DNA from: Nigerium sp.
GTDB lineage: Bacteria; Actinomycetota; Actinomycetes; Propionibacteriales; Propionibacteriaceae
Direction of reading: 5' to 3'
DNA: 64,000 nt
Assembly: GCA_016711325.1 (NCBI GenBank)
Contig: JADJTH010000005.1
Span: 1 to 64,000 of the forward strand
The position numbers and the translations under genes were made by a program. Shown here piece by piece: positions 46,531-56,123 of the stretch. The notes below the pieces were generated by a model. It was not told the DNA's origin. It searched no databases and worked only from the letters and a program-made list of their open reading frames with translations. Every line of letters begins with the position of its first letter. Within the stretch, counting starts at the first letter, position 1.

Positions 46531-47919
46531 TCAGCTCTTCCTGGGTGCGCCCGGGCGTGCGTAGCGCCACCAGGTGATGCCGATGCACATTACGGCCCAC
46601 GCGGCGCCGATCATGTAGAACGTCGTCGGCGCCATGATGGTGAGGCCGACGCCGAACAGGAACGGGCCGAAGGCGGCGATCGCGCCGGTCCAGCCGATCA
46701 CGCCGCCGGCCTGGCGGCGCTCGAAGATCATCGGCATCTGCTTGAACGTCGACGCGTTGCCGATGCCGGAGAACAGGAAGATCGCCAGCATGCCCCACAG
46801 GAAATGGTTGAACCCGCCCTGCAGCGCGACGGCGCTGGAGGTGTCGGGCACGAGCGCGGGGATGGTGTACACGATCGAGCCGAGCAGGCCGATGCCCGAG
46901 ACCAGGGTCCAGATCGCGCCGCCCATCCGGTCGGTCAGCGGGGAGAACGCGATGCGGGCGCCGGCCCCGACGAGCGGGCCCAGGAAGACGTAGGCGACCG
47001 GGTCGGGCACGGCGTAGCCGTCGATCAGCAGGGTGGCGGTCGCGCCCGCGCCCTCGACGATGTCGGTGTTGCCGCTGCCGTACAGGTTGGCCATCAGCAG
47101 GCCGAACTGGGCGGACAGGCCCGAGAAGGTGCCGAACGTCATGATGTAGAGCAGCGTCATCCACCAGGTGTCCTGGTTGCCGAAGATGTCGAACTGCTGC
47201 GTGAGGTTCGCCTTGACGGGGACCGACTTCAGCACGATGTAGGCCCAGATCGCGCCCACGATGATGAACGGGATGTAGACCAGGGCCGAGTTCTGGTACC
47301 AGACGGTGACCGGATCCTTGCCCGCGATCGACATCTGCTGGGAGCCGAGGAACGCGAACATGCCGAAACTGATCAGCCACGGCGTGAGCAGCTGCACCAG
47401 GGAGACGCCGAAGTTGCCGATGCCGGCCTGGATACCGAGCACGGTGCCCTGCAGCCGGCGCGGGAAGAAGTACGACGTCGAGGGCATGAACCCCGAGAAC
47501 GCGCCGCCGCCGATGCCGGCCAGGAAGGCCAGGCCCATCAGGCGCCAGTACGGCACGTCGGGGTTCGTCACCTCGAAGCCCCAGCCGAGCACCGGCAGGA
47601 TCAGCAGCAGCGTCGTGAGCGTCACCATCTTGCGGGTGCCGATCTTGGGCGGCAGCACCATCCACACGAGCCGCAGCAGGCCGCCGGACAAGCCGGGCAT
47701 GGCCGCCATCCAGTAGAGCTGCGCCTTGGTGAACGCGAAGCCGAGCGCGTTCAGCTTGGGCACGATCGCGCTCGGCAGGAACCACGCCACGAAGCACAGC
47801 GTCAGCGTGAAGGTGGTGACGGCGAGCGTGTTCCAGGCGAGCTTCTTGTCCCACGTGCTCTCGTCCTCGGGATCCCACGAGACGAGCCAGTCGCCCTTGG
47901 TCTTAAGTCTGGTGCTCAC
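46531..47919 (-). CDS. narK: Nitrate/nitrite MFS transporter (NarK type, second copy)
   Basis: Protein of 462 aa with 12 hydrophobic helices. The cytoplasmic N-terminus DWLVSWDPEDESTWDKKLAW is typical of NarK2/NarU-like proteins. NarK signature segments: LSGGLLRLVWMVLPPKIGTR with the nitrate-binding Arg, LAGIGGGAFSGFMPSTSYFF (first nitrate signature), and GNASTFKQMPMIFERRQAGG (second). Probably a nitrate/nitrite antiporter. ATG 47919 overlaps the stop of the other narK, and moaE follows 17 nt after its stop. Confidence 0.88.
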   Translation of the reverse strand: MSTRLKTKGDWLVSWDPEDESTWDKKLAWNTLAVTTFTLTLCFVAWFLPSAIVPKLNALGFAFTKAQLYWMAAMPGLSGGLLRLVWMVLPPKIGTRKMVTLTTLLLILPVLGWGFEVTNPDVPYWRLMGLAFLAGIGGGAFSGFMPSTSYFFPRRLQGTVLGIQAGIGNFGVSLVQLLTPWLISFGMFAFLGSQQMSIAGKDPVTVWYQNSALVYIPFIIVGAIWAYIVLKSVPVKANLTQQFDIFGNQDTWWMTLLYIMTFGTFSGLSAQFGLLMANLYGSGNTDIVEGAGATATLLIDGYAVPDPVAYVFLGPLVGAGARIAFSPLTDRMGGAIWTLVSGIGLLGSIVYTIPALVPDTSSAVALQGGFNHFLWGMLAIFLFSGIGNASTFKQMPMIFERRQAGGVIGWTGAIAAFGPFLFGVGLTIMAPTTFYMIGAAWAVMCIGITWWRYARPGAPRKS

Positions 47920-49256
47920 GATGCGGCCTCCAATTCAGGTTCGATGAGGCCAGCCGTGGCCGGGGTGGCCTGCGTCATCATGCGATGGATGGTGACGTGC
48001 ATCCAGGTGGCGCAGACGGCCACCAGGACGAAGATCACGAAGAAGGTGGACGTGGGGAACCCGAACGCGGCCTTGGTGTAGGCGAACAGCGGCGGCAGGA
48101 AGAAGCCGCCCAGGCCGCCGAACATGCCGACGAGACCGCCGACCGAGCCCACGTTGTCGGGGAAGTACTCGGGGATGTGCTTGTAGACGGCGGCCTTGCC
48201 GACGCCCATCGCGCAGCCCAGCAGGAACACCAGCACCACGAACCACGGCAACTGCATGTGGTAGGGCAGGTGTTCGGTGAAGGTGCCGTCCGCGTGCGCG
48301 ATGGAGAGGTGGCCGTTGGGCATCATCAGCAGGCCGCTGGTGGCCAGCATCAGCCCGAAGGTCAGGTACATCACCGTGCGGGCGCCCCAGCGGTCGCTCA
48401 GCCAGCCGCCGAGCGGGCGCAGCAGCGAGGCGGGGAAGATGAACGTCGCGGTGAGCAGGCCGGCCGTGGCCAGGTCGACCTGGAAGTTGTCGACGTAGTA
48501 CTTCGGCAGCCAGGCCGACAGCGCGACGTAGGCGCCGAAGACGGCGACGTAGTAGAGGCTGAAGCGCCAGACCCGCAGCTGCTTCAGCGGGATCAGCGTC
48601 TCTCTGACCGGCCTGGACGCCCCGGGCGCGCGGTCGACGCGGGGAACGATGACCCAGGTCAGCACGCCGACGATCACCAGCAGCACCGCGTAGATGACGG
48701 GGATCAGCCGCCATCCCCCCTGGATGCCGAAGGCGAACGTGCTGCCCGCGGTAGCAGCGATGATGCCGGGACCGATCAGCTTCGTGACGGACGCCCCGAC
48801 GTTGCCGGCGCCGAACACGCCCAGCGCCAGGCCCTTGCGGTCCTTGCCGAACCAGGCGGAGTCCCAGGCCACGCCGACGCTGAACAGGTTGCCCGCGAAG
48901 CCCACCCCGAAGGCGAGGACCAGCAGCCACGCGTAGCTCTGCGCGAAGCTCACCAGGTAGGCCGGGATCGCCGTGGCGAACAGCAGGAACAGCGTGACCT
49001 TCCGTCCGCCGATCCGGTCGGCGATGATCCCGGCGGGCAGCCGCCACATCGAACCGTTCAGTACGGCCATGGCCGAGACCCAGCTCAGTTGCACGTCGGT
49101 GAGACCGAACTCCTGCTGGATCGGGACGCCCAGGATGCCGAACATCAGCCACACCGCGAACATCAGGGTGAAGGCGACCGTGGACATGACCATGACGCGT
49201 CCGGCGCCCTGGGCGGTTTCGTGGTCGGGAGCGACCTCAATCAATCTGGTGGACAT
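47916..49256 (-). CDS. narK: Nitrate MFS transporter (NarK type, first copy)
   Basis: Protein of 446 aa with 12 helices. It represents the NarK1 branch: VQLSWVSAMAVLNGSMWRLP with the nitrate-binding Arg, FGVGFAGNLFSVGVAWDSAW (first signature) and GCAMGVGKAAVYKHIPEYFP (second). NarK1-type proteins are thought to be proton-nitrate symporters that start nitrate import. The tandem arrangement with the second NarK mirrors fused NarK1-NarK2 proteins of other bacteria. It lies 45 nt after narI. Confidence 0.88.
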   Translation of the reverse strand: MSTRLIEVAPDHETAQGAGRVMVMSTVAFTLMFAVWLMFGILGVPIQQEFGLTDVQLSWVSAMAVLNGSMWRLPAGIIADRIGGRKVTLFLLFATAIPAYLVSFAQSYAWLLVLAFGVGFAGNLFSVGVAWDSAWFGKDRKGLALGVFGAGNVGASVTKLIGPGIIAATAGSTFAFGIQGGWRLIPVIYAVLLVIVGVLTWVIVPRVDRAPGASRPVRETLIPLKQLRVWRFSLYYVAVFGAYVALSAWLPKYYVDNFQVDLATAGLLTATFIFPASLLRPLGGWLSDRWGARTVMYLTFGLMLATSGLLMMPNGHLSIAHADGTFTEHLPYHMQLPWFVVLVFLLGCAMGVGKAAVYKHIPEYFPDNVGSVGGLVGMFGGLGGFFLPPLFAYTKAAFGFPTSTFFVIFVLVAVCATWMHVTIHRMMTQATPATAGLIEPELEAAS

Positions 49257-49301
49257 GCATCGCTTTCTCGAGGAATGAAGCGGCGGACGGGGGCGGCGCG
49301 C

Positions 49302-50060
49302 TCAGCGCCGGGACTTCTCGTTGTCGCGGGTGCCGATCGGATCCCAGCCGCGGCCGCGCCGGGTGGCGGACTGGCGCAGGTCGGTGTCGCGCGAGCGGTA
49401 GACGATGTACGGGCGGAACAGGTAGTGCAGCGGTGCCGAGAAGGCGTGCACGAGGCGGGTGAACGGGATCATCGCGATGAGCAGCAGCGCGATCACGATG
49501 TGCGCCTGGAACTGCCACGTGGCGTGCCCCATCGCTTCGACGTTCGGCTGGAGCGTGAACAGCGAGCGGAACCAGATCGACACCGTCTCGCGGTAGTTGT
49601 GCTCCTCGCCGCTCGCCGTCTTGTCGCCGGTCAGCGTCGCGACCATGCCGAGGCCGACGGCGAGAGCCAGCACCAGGTACATCACCTTGTCGTTGACGGT
49701 GGTCGCGCGGAAGACGGCGGTCTGCGTCCGGCGCCGGTAGATCAGCAGCGCCAGCCCGACGACGAGGGCGATGCCGGCCAGGCCGCCGCCCCAGAACGCG
49801 CCGACGTGGTAGGTGTGCTGATCGAGGCCGATCCAGTCGGTGAACGCCTTCGGGATCAGCAGGCCCACGACGTGCCCCATGAACACCGCGAGCAGCGCGA
49901 AGTGGAACATCGGCGAGGCGATCTTGAGCAGCCTGGACTCGTACAGCTGCGACGACCGGGTCGTCCAGCCGAACTGGTCGTAGCGGTAGCGCCAGATCAG
50001 GCCGCCCACGAGGATCAGCGCCACGACGTAGGGCAGGACGCCCCACAGGAAGGTCTCCAT
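49302..50060 (-). CDS. narI: Respiratory nitrate reductase gamma subunit (cytochrome b)
   Basis: Protein of 252 aa with five TM helices. It opens with FLWGVLPYVVALILVGGLIW, continues with YDQFGWTTRSSQLYESRLLK, and includes FHFALLAVFMGHVVGLLIPK and GHATWQFQAHIVIALLLIAM, containing the His ligands for the two b hemes, then VHAFSAPLHYLFRPYIVYR. It oxidises menaquinol at the membrane and passes electrons to NarH. Two nt downstream of narJ; ends 45 nt before narK. Confidence 0.95.
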   Translation of the reverse strand: METFLWGVLPYVVALILVGGLIWRYRYDQFGWTTRSSQLYESRLLKIASPMFHFALLAVFMGHVVGLLIPKAFTDWIGLDQHTYHVGAFWGGGLAGIALVVGLALLIYRRRTQTAVFRATTVNDKVMYLVLALAVGLGMVATLTGDKTASGEEHNYRETVSIWFRSLFTLQPNVEAMGHATWQFQAHIVIALLLIAMIPFTRLVHAFSAPLHYLFRPYIVYRSRDTDLRQSATRRGRGWDPIGTRDNEKSRR

Positions 50061-50062
50061 GG

Positions 50063-50728
50063 TCAGTCTCCTTGCACGGTGGCGTCCGCCATCGAGGGGC
50101 GGCGCGCCGGGGACGGCGTGGTGGTCAGGAACCCGTCCAGGCCGACGAGTTCGCTCGGCGGGTTGTCGTGGAGTTGCTGCACCTCGGCCCTGGTCTGCGG
50201 CGACGGGCCGCCGAGGCTGTCGCAGATGGCGGCGACGATGCCGGCCTGCGGCAGGCCGTCCTCGGTGAGGCCGATCCGCAGCAATTCGAGCGACGCGCGG
50301 TAGGTGTTGAGCAGGGCGACCCCGATCGCGGGAGCGCCGTGGGCGGCGAACTCGAGGACCATCGGCAGGAAGTCCGGGAGCTCGCCGTCGAGATCGACCA
50401 GCAGGCCCGAGTCGCGGTAGGTCTGCTTGACGGCCGCGAGCACCTCACCGCGGCGGCGCGTGTCGCCGTCGGTCCAGTAGGTGAGGTGCAGCGCGTGACG
50501 GCGGGACAGGTCGAATTCCTGCACGTACCAGCTCTGCGCCTCCATCGGCGGCATCGAGCGCAGGTGCTCGAGCGTGGCGGCGAACCCGGCGAGGGCGTCC
50601 GCCTCGGTGAGGGCCCGTTCGACGAGCGGCAGCCGCTCGAGGACGCCCTCGTCGGGATAGGACAGCACCACGGACGCCGCCGCGTAGATCACGCGGTGGC
50701 GCTTGGGCGGGGGAGCGGGGAGCCTCAT
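50063..50728 (-). CDS. narJ: Nitrate reductase assembly chaperone
   Basis: Protein of 221 aa, TorD/NarJ family. YAAASVVLSYPDEGVLERL opens the helical bundle; WYVQEFDLSRRHALHLTYWT with the conserved DxxRR and LPDFLPMVLEFAAHG with E-P/D-like motif are the NarJ signatures. It binds the NarG N-terminus and allows Moco insertion. ATG 50728 overlaps the narH stop by 4 bp. Confidence 0.93.
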   Translation of the reverse strand: MRLPAPPPKRHRVIYAAASVVLSYPDEGVLERLPLVERALTEADALAGFAATLEHLRSMPPMEAQSWYVQEFDLSRRHALHLTYWTDGDTRRRGEVLAAVKQTYRDSGLLVDLDGELPDFLPMVLEFAAHGAPAIGVALLNTYRASLELLRIGLTEDGLPQAGIVAAICDSLGGPSPQTRAEVQQLHDNPPSELVGLDGFLTTTPSPARRPSMADATVQGD

Positions 50729-52299
50729 CCTCGTGCCGCCTCCTCGCGCCTCGCCTTGGCGGCCGCGAACGACTCCACCGCGACCGGCACCGGGCGTCCC
50801 GACGACTCCCCGAACACGCCCTGGGCGCTGGGATCGTCGTCGAAGTTGACCGAGCACCCGATCTCTTCGAGGTGGTGGGCCTGCTCGCGGTGCGCGGTCG
50901 GGATGACGTACCGCTCGCTGTACTTCGCGATCGCCAGCAGCCGGTACATCTGCTCCATCGCCTGGCCGGTCATCCCGACGGCGGCGGGCAGGTCCTCCTG
51001 GCGCGGACGCCCCAGGGTCACGTCGCGCATGTAGGAGCGCATGGCGGCCAGCTTCTGCAGCACCTCGCGCACCACCTCGACGTCGCCGGCGGTCAGCAGC
51101 TCCGCGAGGTACTCCAGCGGGATGCGCAGCGCGTCGATCGCGCCGAACAGGTTCCCGCCCGCCTCGGCGTCGTGGCCCTGCTCCTTCAGCAGGTCGACGA
51201 CGGGTGACAGCGGCGGGATGTACCAGACCATCGGCATGGTGCGGTACTCGGGGTGCAGCGGCAGGGCGACCTTGAAGTGCTTGATCAGCGCGTAGACCGG
51301 CGACTTGGCGGCGGCGTCCAGCCAGTCGGACGGGATGCCGCTGCGGCGGGCGTCCGCGATGACCTGTGGGTCGGCCGGATCCAGCATCAGGTCGAGCTGG
51401 GCCTGGTACAGATCCTTGTCGTCGGCGAGCGCGGCCGCGGTGACCTGGTCGGGGTCGTACAGGATGATGCCGAGGTAGCGCAGACGTCCGACGCACGTCT
51501 CGGAGCACACGGTCGGGATGCCCGCCTCGATGCGCGGGTAGCAGAAGTGGCACTTCTCGGCCTTGCCCGTGCGGTGGTTGAAGTAGATCTTCTTGTAGGG
51601 ACAGCCCGTGATGCACTGCCGCCAGCCGCGGCACTTGTCCTGGTCGACGAGCACGATGCCGTCCTCGGAGCGCTTGTAGATCGCGCCCGAGGGGCACGAC
51701 GCCATGCACGAGGGGTTGAGGCAGTGCTCGCAGATGCGCGGCACGAAGAACATGAAGCTCTTCTCGTACTCCAGCTTGATCTGCTGGTTGGCCTCGTCGC
51801 GCAGCTTCTTCAGGATCGGATCCCCGGCCTCGGTGGCCGCGACGCCGCCCAGGGAGTCGTCCCAGTTGGCGGACGCGCCGATGGCCATGTTCTCGCCGGT
51901 CACCAGCGACTTCGGGCGGGCGACCGGGAAGTCGTCGCCGAGCGGGGCGGTGATCAGGTTCTCGTAGTCGTACGTCCACGGCTCGTAGTAGTCCTCCATG
52001 CCCGGCTGCACCGGGGAGGCGAAGATGCTGAGCAGCTTCTTGAACCGGCCGCCCGAGCGCAGCGTGAGCCGGCCGCTCTTGGTGCGGACCCATCCGCCCT
52101 GCCACTTGTCCTGGTCCTCGTAGGTGCGCGGGTAGCCCTGGCCGGGGCGGGTCTCGACGTTGTTGAACCACACGTACTCGATGCCGGCCCGGTTGGTCCA
52201 GGCCTGCTTGCAGGTGACCGAGCAGGTGTGGCAGCCGATGCACTTGTCGAGGTTCATCACCATGGCCACCTGGGCCATGACGCGACGCTGCTTCGCCAT
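50725..52299 (-). CDS. narH: Respiratory nitrate reductase beta subunit
   Basis: Protein of 524 aa. The Fe-S clusters are readable: CIGCHTCSVTCKQAW near 19-33, CEHCLNPSCMASCPSGAIY near 190, and CRGWRQCITGCPYKKIYF, where Trp replaces a Cys for the [3Fe-4S] cluster as in E. coli NarH, plus CHFCYPRIEAGIPTVCSETC. It carries electrons from NarI to NarG in the cytoplasm. ATG 52299 shares one base with the narG stop (TGATG). Confidence 0.96.
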   Translation of the reverse strand: MAKQRRVMAQVAMVMNLDKCIGCHTCSVTCKQAWTNRAGIEYVWFNNVETRPGQGYPRTYEDQDKWQGGWVRTKSGRLTLRSGGRFKKLLSIFASPVQPGMEDYYEPWTYDYENLITAPLGDDFPVARPKSLVTGENMAIGASANWDDSLGGVAATEAGDPILKKLRDEANQQIKLEYEKSFMFFVPRICEHCLNPSCMASCPSGAIYKRSEDGIVLVDQDKCRGWRQCITGCPYKKIYFNHRTGKAEKCHFCYPRIEAGIPTVCSETCVGRLRYLGIILYDPDQVTAAALADDKDLYQAQLDLMLDPADPQVIADARRSGIPSDWLDAAAKSPVYALIKHFKVALPLHPEYRTMPMVWYIPPLSPVVDLLKEQGHDAEAGGNLFGAIDALRIPLEYLAELLTAGDVEVVREVLQKLAAMRSYMRDVTLGRPRQEDLPAAVGMTGQAMEQMYRLLAIAKYSERYVIPTAHREQAHHLEEIGCSVNFDDDPSAQGVFGESSGRPVPVAVESFAAAKARREEAARG

Positions 52300-55200
52300 C
52301 AGTACTGCACCTCCTGGGAGCGACGGCGGACGGTCGAGACGATGTCTCGCTGGACGCCGGTGGGGCCGATGTAGTTGAAGGCGTACGCCTGGTGCGCGTA
52401 GCCGCCGATCAGATGGGTGGGCTTGAGCAGGATGCGGGTCACCGAGTTGTGGATGCCGCCGCGCTTGCCGGTGGCCTCGGACTTCGGCACGTCGATCGTG
52501 CGCTCCTGGGCGTGCTGCACGTAGCAGATGCCGTCCGGCAGCTTGGACGTGACGACCGCCCGGGCCACGAACACGCCGTTGGCGTTGGTCAGCTCGATCC
52601 AGTCGTTGTCGCGGACGCCGATGGACGCGGCGTCCGCCACGCTCAGCCAGGCCTGCGGCCCGCCGCGGCCGAGGGACAGCATGAACAGGTTGTCCTGGTA
52701 CTCGGAGTGGATCGACCACTTGTTGTGCACCGTCAGGTAGCGCAGCGTGATCGCCTTCTCGCCGGCCGGGCCCAGTTCGGGCTCGCCGTAGGCCTTTGTC
52801 ATATCGAGGGGCGGGCGGAACGTCGGCAACTGCTCGCCGGCGTCGATCATCCAGTCGTGGTCGAGGAAGAAGTGCATCCGTCCCGACAGGGTGTGCCAGG
52901 GCTTCAGCCGCTCGGTGTTGATGGTGAACGCCGCGTAGCGCCGCCCGCCCGTCTCGGAACCCGACCACTCCGGCGAGGTGATCACCGGCTGCGGGGCCTG
53001 CTGGGTCTGCGCGAAGGTGATCAGCTTCTCTTCCGAGCCCTCGGCCAGGTCGGCCAGCTTGCGGCCGGTCTTCCTCTCCAGATCGTGGAAGCCCTGGGTG
53101 GCGAGCTCGCCGTTGGTGGTGCCGGAGAACATCAAGATGGCCTCGGCGAGGCGCTGGTCGGTGTCGATCGCCGGACGCCCCGCGGCGGCCCCGCTCGGGA
53201 ACACGCCGTGCATCTGGGCGAGCTTGGCCACCGAATGGTTGACGTCATAGGTGATGTTCTTCACCGTGAAGCCGAGCTTGTCCGCCAGCGGGCCGACGGT
53301 GGCAAGCTTGTCGGCGATCGCCGTGTAGTCGCGTTCCACCACCGCGAGCACCGGCATGTTCTGGCCGGGGACGGCCGGGATGTCGGTGCCCTTCCAGTCG
53401 CGCACCACGCCGCCCGGCTGCTGGATCTGGCCCGGGGTGTCGTGCTGCAGCGCGACGGCGACCAGGTCGGAGCGGGTGTCGAGGCGTCCCTTGGCCATCT
53501 GGGAGAACCGGTGGGCCAGTTCGGTGAACACCTCGTAGTCGGTCTTGGCCTCCCAGGGCGGGTCGATGGCCGGGGAGAACGAGTGCACGTACGGGTGCAT
53601 GTCGGTGCTGGACAGGTCGTGCTTCTCGTACCAGGTGGCGGCCGGGAACACGATGTCGGACAGCAGTGTCGAGCTGGTCATCCGGAAGTCGGCCGTCATC
53701 AGCAGGTCGAGCTTGCCCTCCGGCGCCTCGTCGTGCCAGCGCACGTCGACCGGGCGCTCGTCGGCGCCGTGGTTGTTCGGCATCAGATTGTTGTGCGTGC
53801 CGAGGAGGTGCTTGAGGAAGTACTCGTTGCCCTTGGCCGAGGAGCCGAACAGGTTCGAGCGCCACAGGATCATGGTGCGCGGCCAGTTCTGCGGGGCGTC
53901 CACGTCCTCCATGGCGCTCTTCAGCTCGCCGCTCTTCAGCCGGGCGGCGACATAGGCCTGGACGCTCGGCGCCTCGCCCCGGTCGACGGCGGCCTTCGCC
54001 TCGTCGGCCAGATCGAGCGGATTCACGTCGAACTGCGGGTAGAACGGCATCCAGCCCAGACGGTTCGACTGGGCGAGCGCGTCGGCGGTGTGCATGCCGT
54101 CGAGCGCGCCGGTGGACAGCGGGGACTTGACGCGGTCGGCCGAGAACCCGTCGGTGCGCCACTGGTCGGTGTGCATGTACCAGTAGGCGGTGCCGATCAT
54201 GGTGCGCGGCGGACGCTGCCAGTCCATGGCGTTGGCCATGTTGAACCAGCCCGTCATGGGGCGGCACTTCTCCTGACCGACGTAGTGCGCCCAGCCGCCG
54301 CCGTTCTTGCCGATGCAGCCGGTCATCATCAGCAGCGCGATGATCGCGCGGTAGGTGACGTCGGCGTGGAACCAGTGGCAGATGCCGGCGCCGATGATGA
54401 TCATCGTCCGGCCCTTCGACTCGTCGGAGTTCTGCGCGAACTGCCGCGCGGTCCGGATGCACGCCTCGGCCGGCACCGACGTGATCTCGGCCTGCCAGGC
54501 GGGCGTGTAGGGCACCTCGACGTCGTCGTAGTCCTTGGCCCAGGTGCCGGGCAGGCCGTCGCGCCCGACGCCGTACTGCGCGAGCATCAGGTCGAACACC
54601 GTGGTCACGAGCTTGTCGCCGATCCGCCGTGCCGGGACGCCGCGGCGCACGATCGAGCCCTCGCCGCGCGGATCCTCGAAGCAGGGCAGCGCGACCGCGA
54701 CGCCGTCGGCGTCCGCGTCGTCGATGAACGTCAGGGCCGGCTCGATGGCGCCCAGGTCGAGGTTCCACTGGCCGGCGCCGTCGTCGGAGTAGCGGAATCC
54801 CATCGAGCCGTTGGGGACGGCCGTGCGCCCGGCCGCCTTGTCCCACATCACCGTCTTGAAGGCGGCGTCGCTGAGGCCGGCGTGCTCGGGCAGATCGGCT
54901 GCCGTGACGAACTTGCCCGCCGTCAGGCCGTGCCCGTCCGGGTGCTCGACGAGGGTGATCAGCATGCCGAGGTCGGTGTACTGCTTCACGTAGGAGTCGA
55001 AGTACTCGACCGTGTTGTCGACGAAGTTCTCCTTGAGGATGACGTGCCCCATCGCCATGGCGAGGGCGGCGTCCGTGCCCGCCTGCGCGGGCAGCCACTC
55101 GTCGGCGAACTTCACGTTGTCGGCGTAGTCGGGGCTGACGGTGACGACCTTGGTGCCGCGGTAGCGCACCTCGGCCATCCAGTGGGCGTCGGGCGTCCGG

Positions 55201-56009
55201 GTCAGCGGCACGTTGGAGCCCCACATCATCAGGTAGGTCGCATCCCACCAGTCGCCCGACTCCGGGACGTCGGTCTGGTCGCCGAAGACCTGCGGGCTGG
55301 CGACGGGCAGGTCGGCGTACCAGTCGTAGAAGCTGGTCATGGCGCCGCCGATGAGGTGCGTGAAGCGGGTGCCGACGGCGTGGCTGACCATGCTCATCGC
55401 CGGGATCGGCGAGAACGAGACGCAGCGGTCGGGGCCGTAGTGCTTGATGGTGTTGACGTAGCTCGCGGAGGCGATCTCGAGCGCCTCGTCCCACGAGATG
55501 CGGACGAGGCCGCCCTTGCCGCGGGCGCGCTGGTAGCGCCGACGCTTCTCGGGGTCGGTGCTGACCTCGTGGAAGGCCGCGACCGGATCGCCGAGGCGCT
55601 TCTTGGCCTCGCGGTACATCTCCATCAGGACGCCGCGCCCGTACGGGTAGCGCACGCGGGTGGGGGAGTAGGTGTACCAGGAGAAGGCGGCGCCGCGCGG
55701 GCAGCCGCGGGGCTCGTACTCGGGACGGTCGGGCCCGGTGGTGGGGTAGTCGGTCTGCTGCGACTCCCAGGTGATGATGCCGTCCTTGACGTACACCTTC
55801 CACGAGCAGGAGCCGGTGCAGTTCACGCCGTGGGTGGACCGGACGACCTTGTCGTGGCTCCAGCGGTCGCGGTAGAAGACGTCGCCCGCCCGGCCGCCCT
55901 GCCGGAAGACGGCGCGATGGTCATCGGTCGCGTCCCAGCGGGTGAAGTACTTGCCCAGCTTCAGGAGGGCCTCCGACGCAGGCCCGTCGAGTCTCGCGCT
56001 CTGTTCCAT
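52299..56009 (-). CDS. narG: Respiratory nitrate reductase alpha subunit
   Basis: Protein of 1236 aa. The N-terminus holds the FS0 cluster motif HGVNCTGSCSWKVYVKDG (His-Cys3 type) and WESQQTDYPTTGPDRPEYEP with RGCPRGAAFSWY. The Mo-ligand Asp region reads GDWWDATYLMMWGSNVPLTR. Further molybdopterin-binding parts are MFSGTTNGELATQ and the C-terminal beta barrel LSGRMHFFLDHDWMI. It reduces nitrate to nitrite on the cytoplasmic side. There is no Tat motif, normal for NarG of this class. It starts the narGHJI-narK-narK set; the 115-nt gap before mobA holds the promoter. Confidence 0.97.
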   Translation of the reverse strand: MEQSARLDGPASEALLKLGKYFTRWDATDDHRAVFRQGGRAGDVFYRDRWSHDKVVRSTHGVNCTGSCSWKVYVKDGIITWESQQTDYPTTGPDRPEYEPRGCPRGAAFSWYTYSPTRVRYPYGRGVLMEMYREAKKRLGDPVAAFHEVSTDPEKRRRYQRARGKGGLVRISWDEALEIASASYVNTIKHYGPDRCVSFSPIPAMSMVSHAVGTRFTHLIGGAMTSFYDWYADLPVASPQVFGDQTDVPESGDWWDATYLMMWGSNVPLTRTPDAHWMAEVRYRGTKVVTVSPDYADNVKFADEWLPAQAGTDAALAMAMGHVILKENFVDNTVEYFDSYVKQYTDLGMLITLVEHPDGHGLTAGKFVTAADLPEHAGLSDAAFKTVMWDKAAGRTAVPNGSMGFRYSDDGAGQWNLDLGAIEPALTFIDDADADGVAVALPCFEDPRGEGSIVRRGVPARRIGDKLVTTVFDLMLAQYGVGRDGLPGTWAKDYDDVEVPYTPAWQAEITSVPAEACIRTARQFAQNSDESKGRTMIIIGAGICHWFHADVTYRAIIALLMMTGCIGKNGGGWAHYVGQEKCRPMTGWFNMANAMDWQRPPRTMIGTAYWYMHTDQWRTDGFSADRVKSPLSTGALDGMHTADALAQSNRLGWMPFYPQFDVNPLDLADEAKAAVDRGEAPSVQAYVAARLKSGELKSAMEDVDAPQNWPRTMILWRSNLFGSSAKGNEYFLKHLLGTHNNLMPNNHGADERPVDVRWHDEAPEGKLDLLMTADFRMTSSTLLSDIVFPAATWYEKHDLSSTDMHPYVHSFSPAIDPPWEAKTDYEVFTELAHRFSQMAKGRLDTRSDLVAVALQHDTPGQIQQPGGVVRDWKGTDIPAVPGQNMPVLAVVERDYTAIADKLATVGPLADKLGFTVKNITYDVNHSVAKLAQMHGVFPSGAAAGRPAIDTDQRLAEAILMFSGTTNGELATQGFHDLERKTGRKLADLAEGSEEKLITFAQTQQAPQPVITSPEWSGSETGGRRYAAFTINTERLKPWHTLSGRMHFFLDHDWMIDAGEQLPTFRPPLDMTKAYGEPELGPAGEKAITLRYLTVHNKWSIHSEYQDNLFMLSLGRGGPQAWLSVADAASIGVRDNDWIELTNANGVFVARAVVTSKLPDGICYVQHAQERTIDVPKSEATGKRGGIHNSVTRILLKPTHLIGGYAHQAYAFNYIGPTGVQRDIVSTVRRRSQEVQY

Positions 56010-56040
56010 GGCGGACAGCTTTACACAAAGTCTTCAGACA

Positions 56041-56053
56041 AATTGCCCCAATT
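56041..56053. promoter_or_regulatory. Inverted repeat upstream of narG
   Basis: AATTG-CCC-CAATT lies 32 nt before the narG start on the minus strand in an AT-rich patch (56020-56070). It could be an operator; it does not fit the FNR consensus TTGAT-N4-ATCAA well. Confidence 0.35.
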
Positions 56054-56123
56054 GGATCTCTCTACGACGGTTGGTCGGAGTCGTCCGCCGAGATTCGCAA
56101 TTGCGGGACGAGGGTGCGGCTGG

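Noticed and set aside
56041..56053. FNR/CRP-type site upstream of narG
   Set aside because: AATTG-CCC-CAATT is symmetric, but does not fit the FNR or CRP consensus; kept only as an unnamed inverted repeat.
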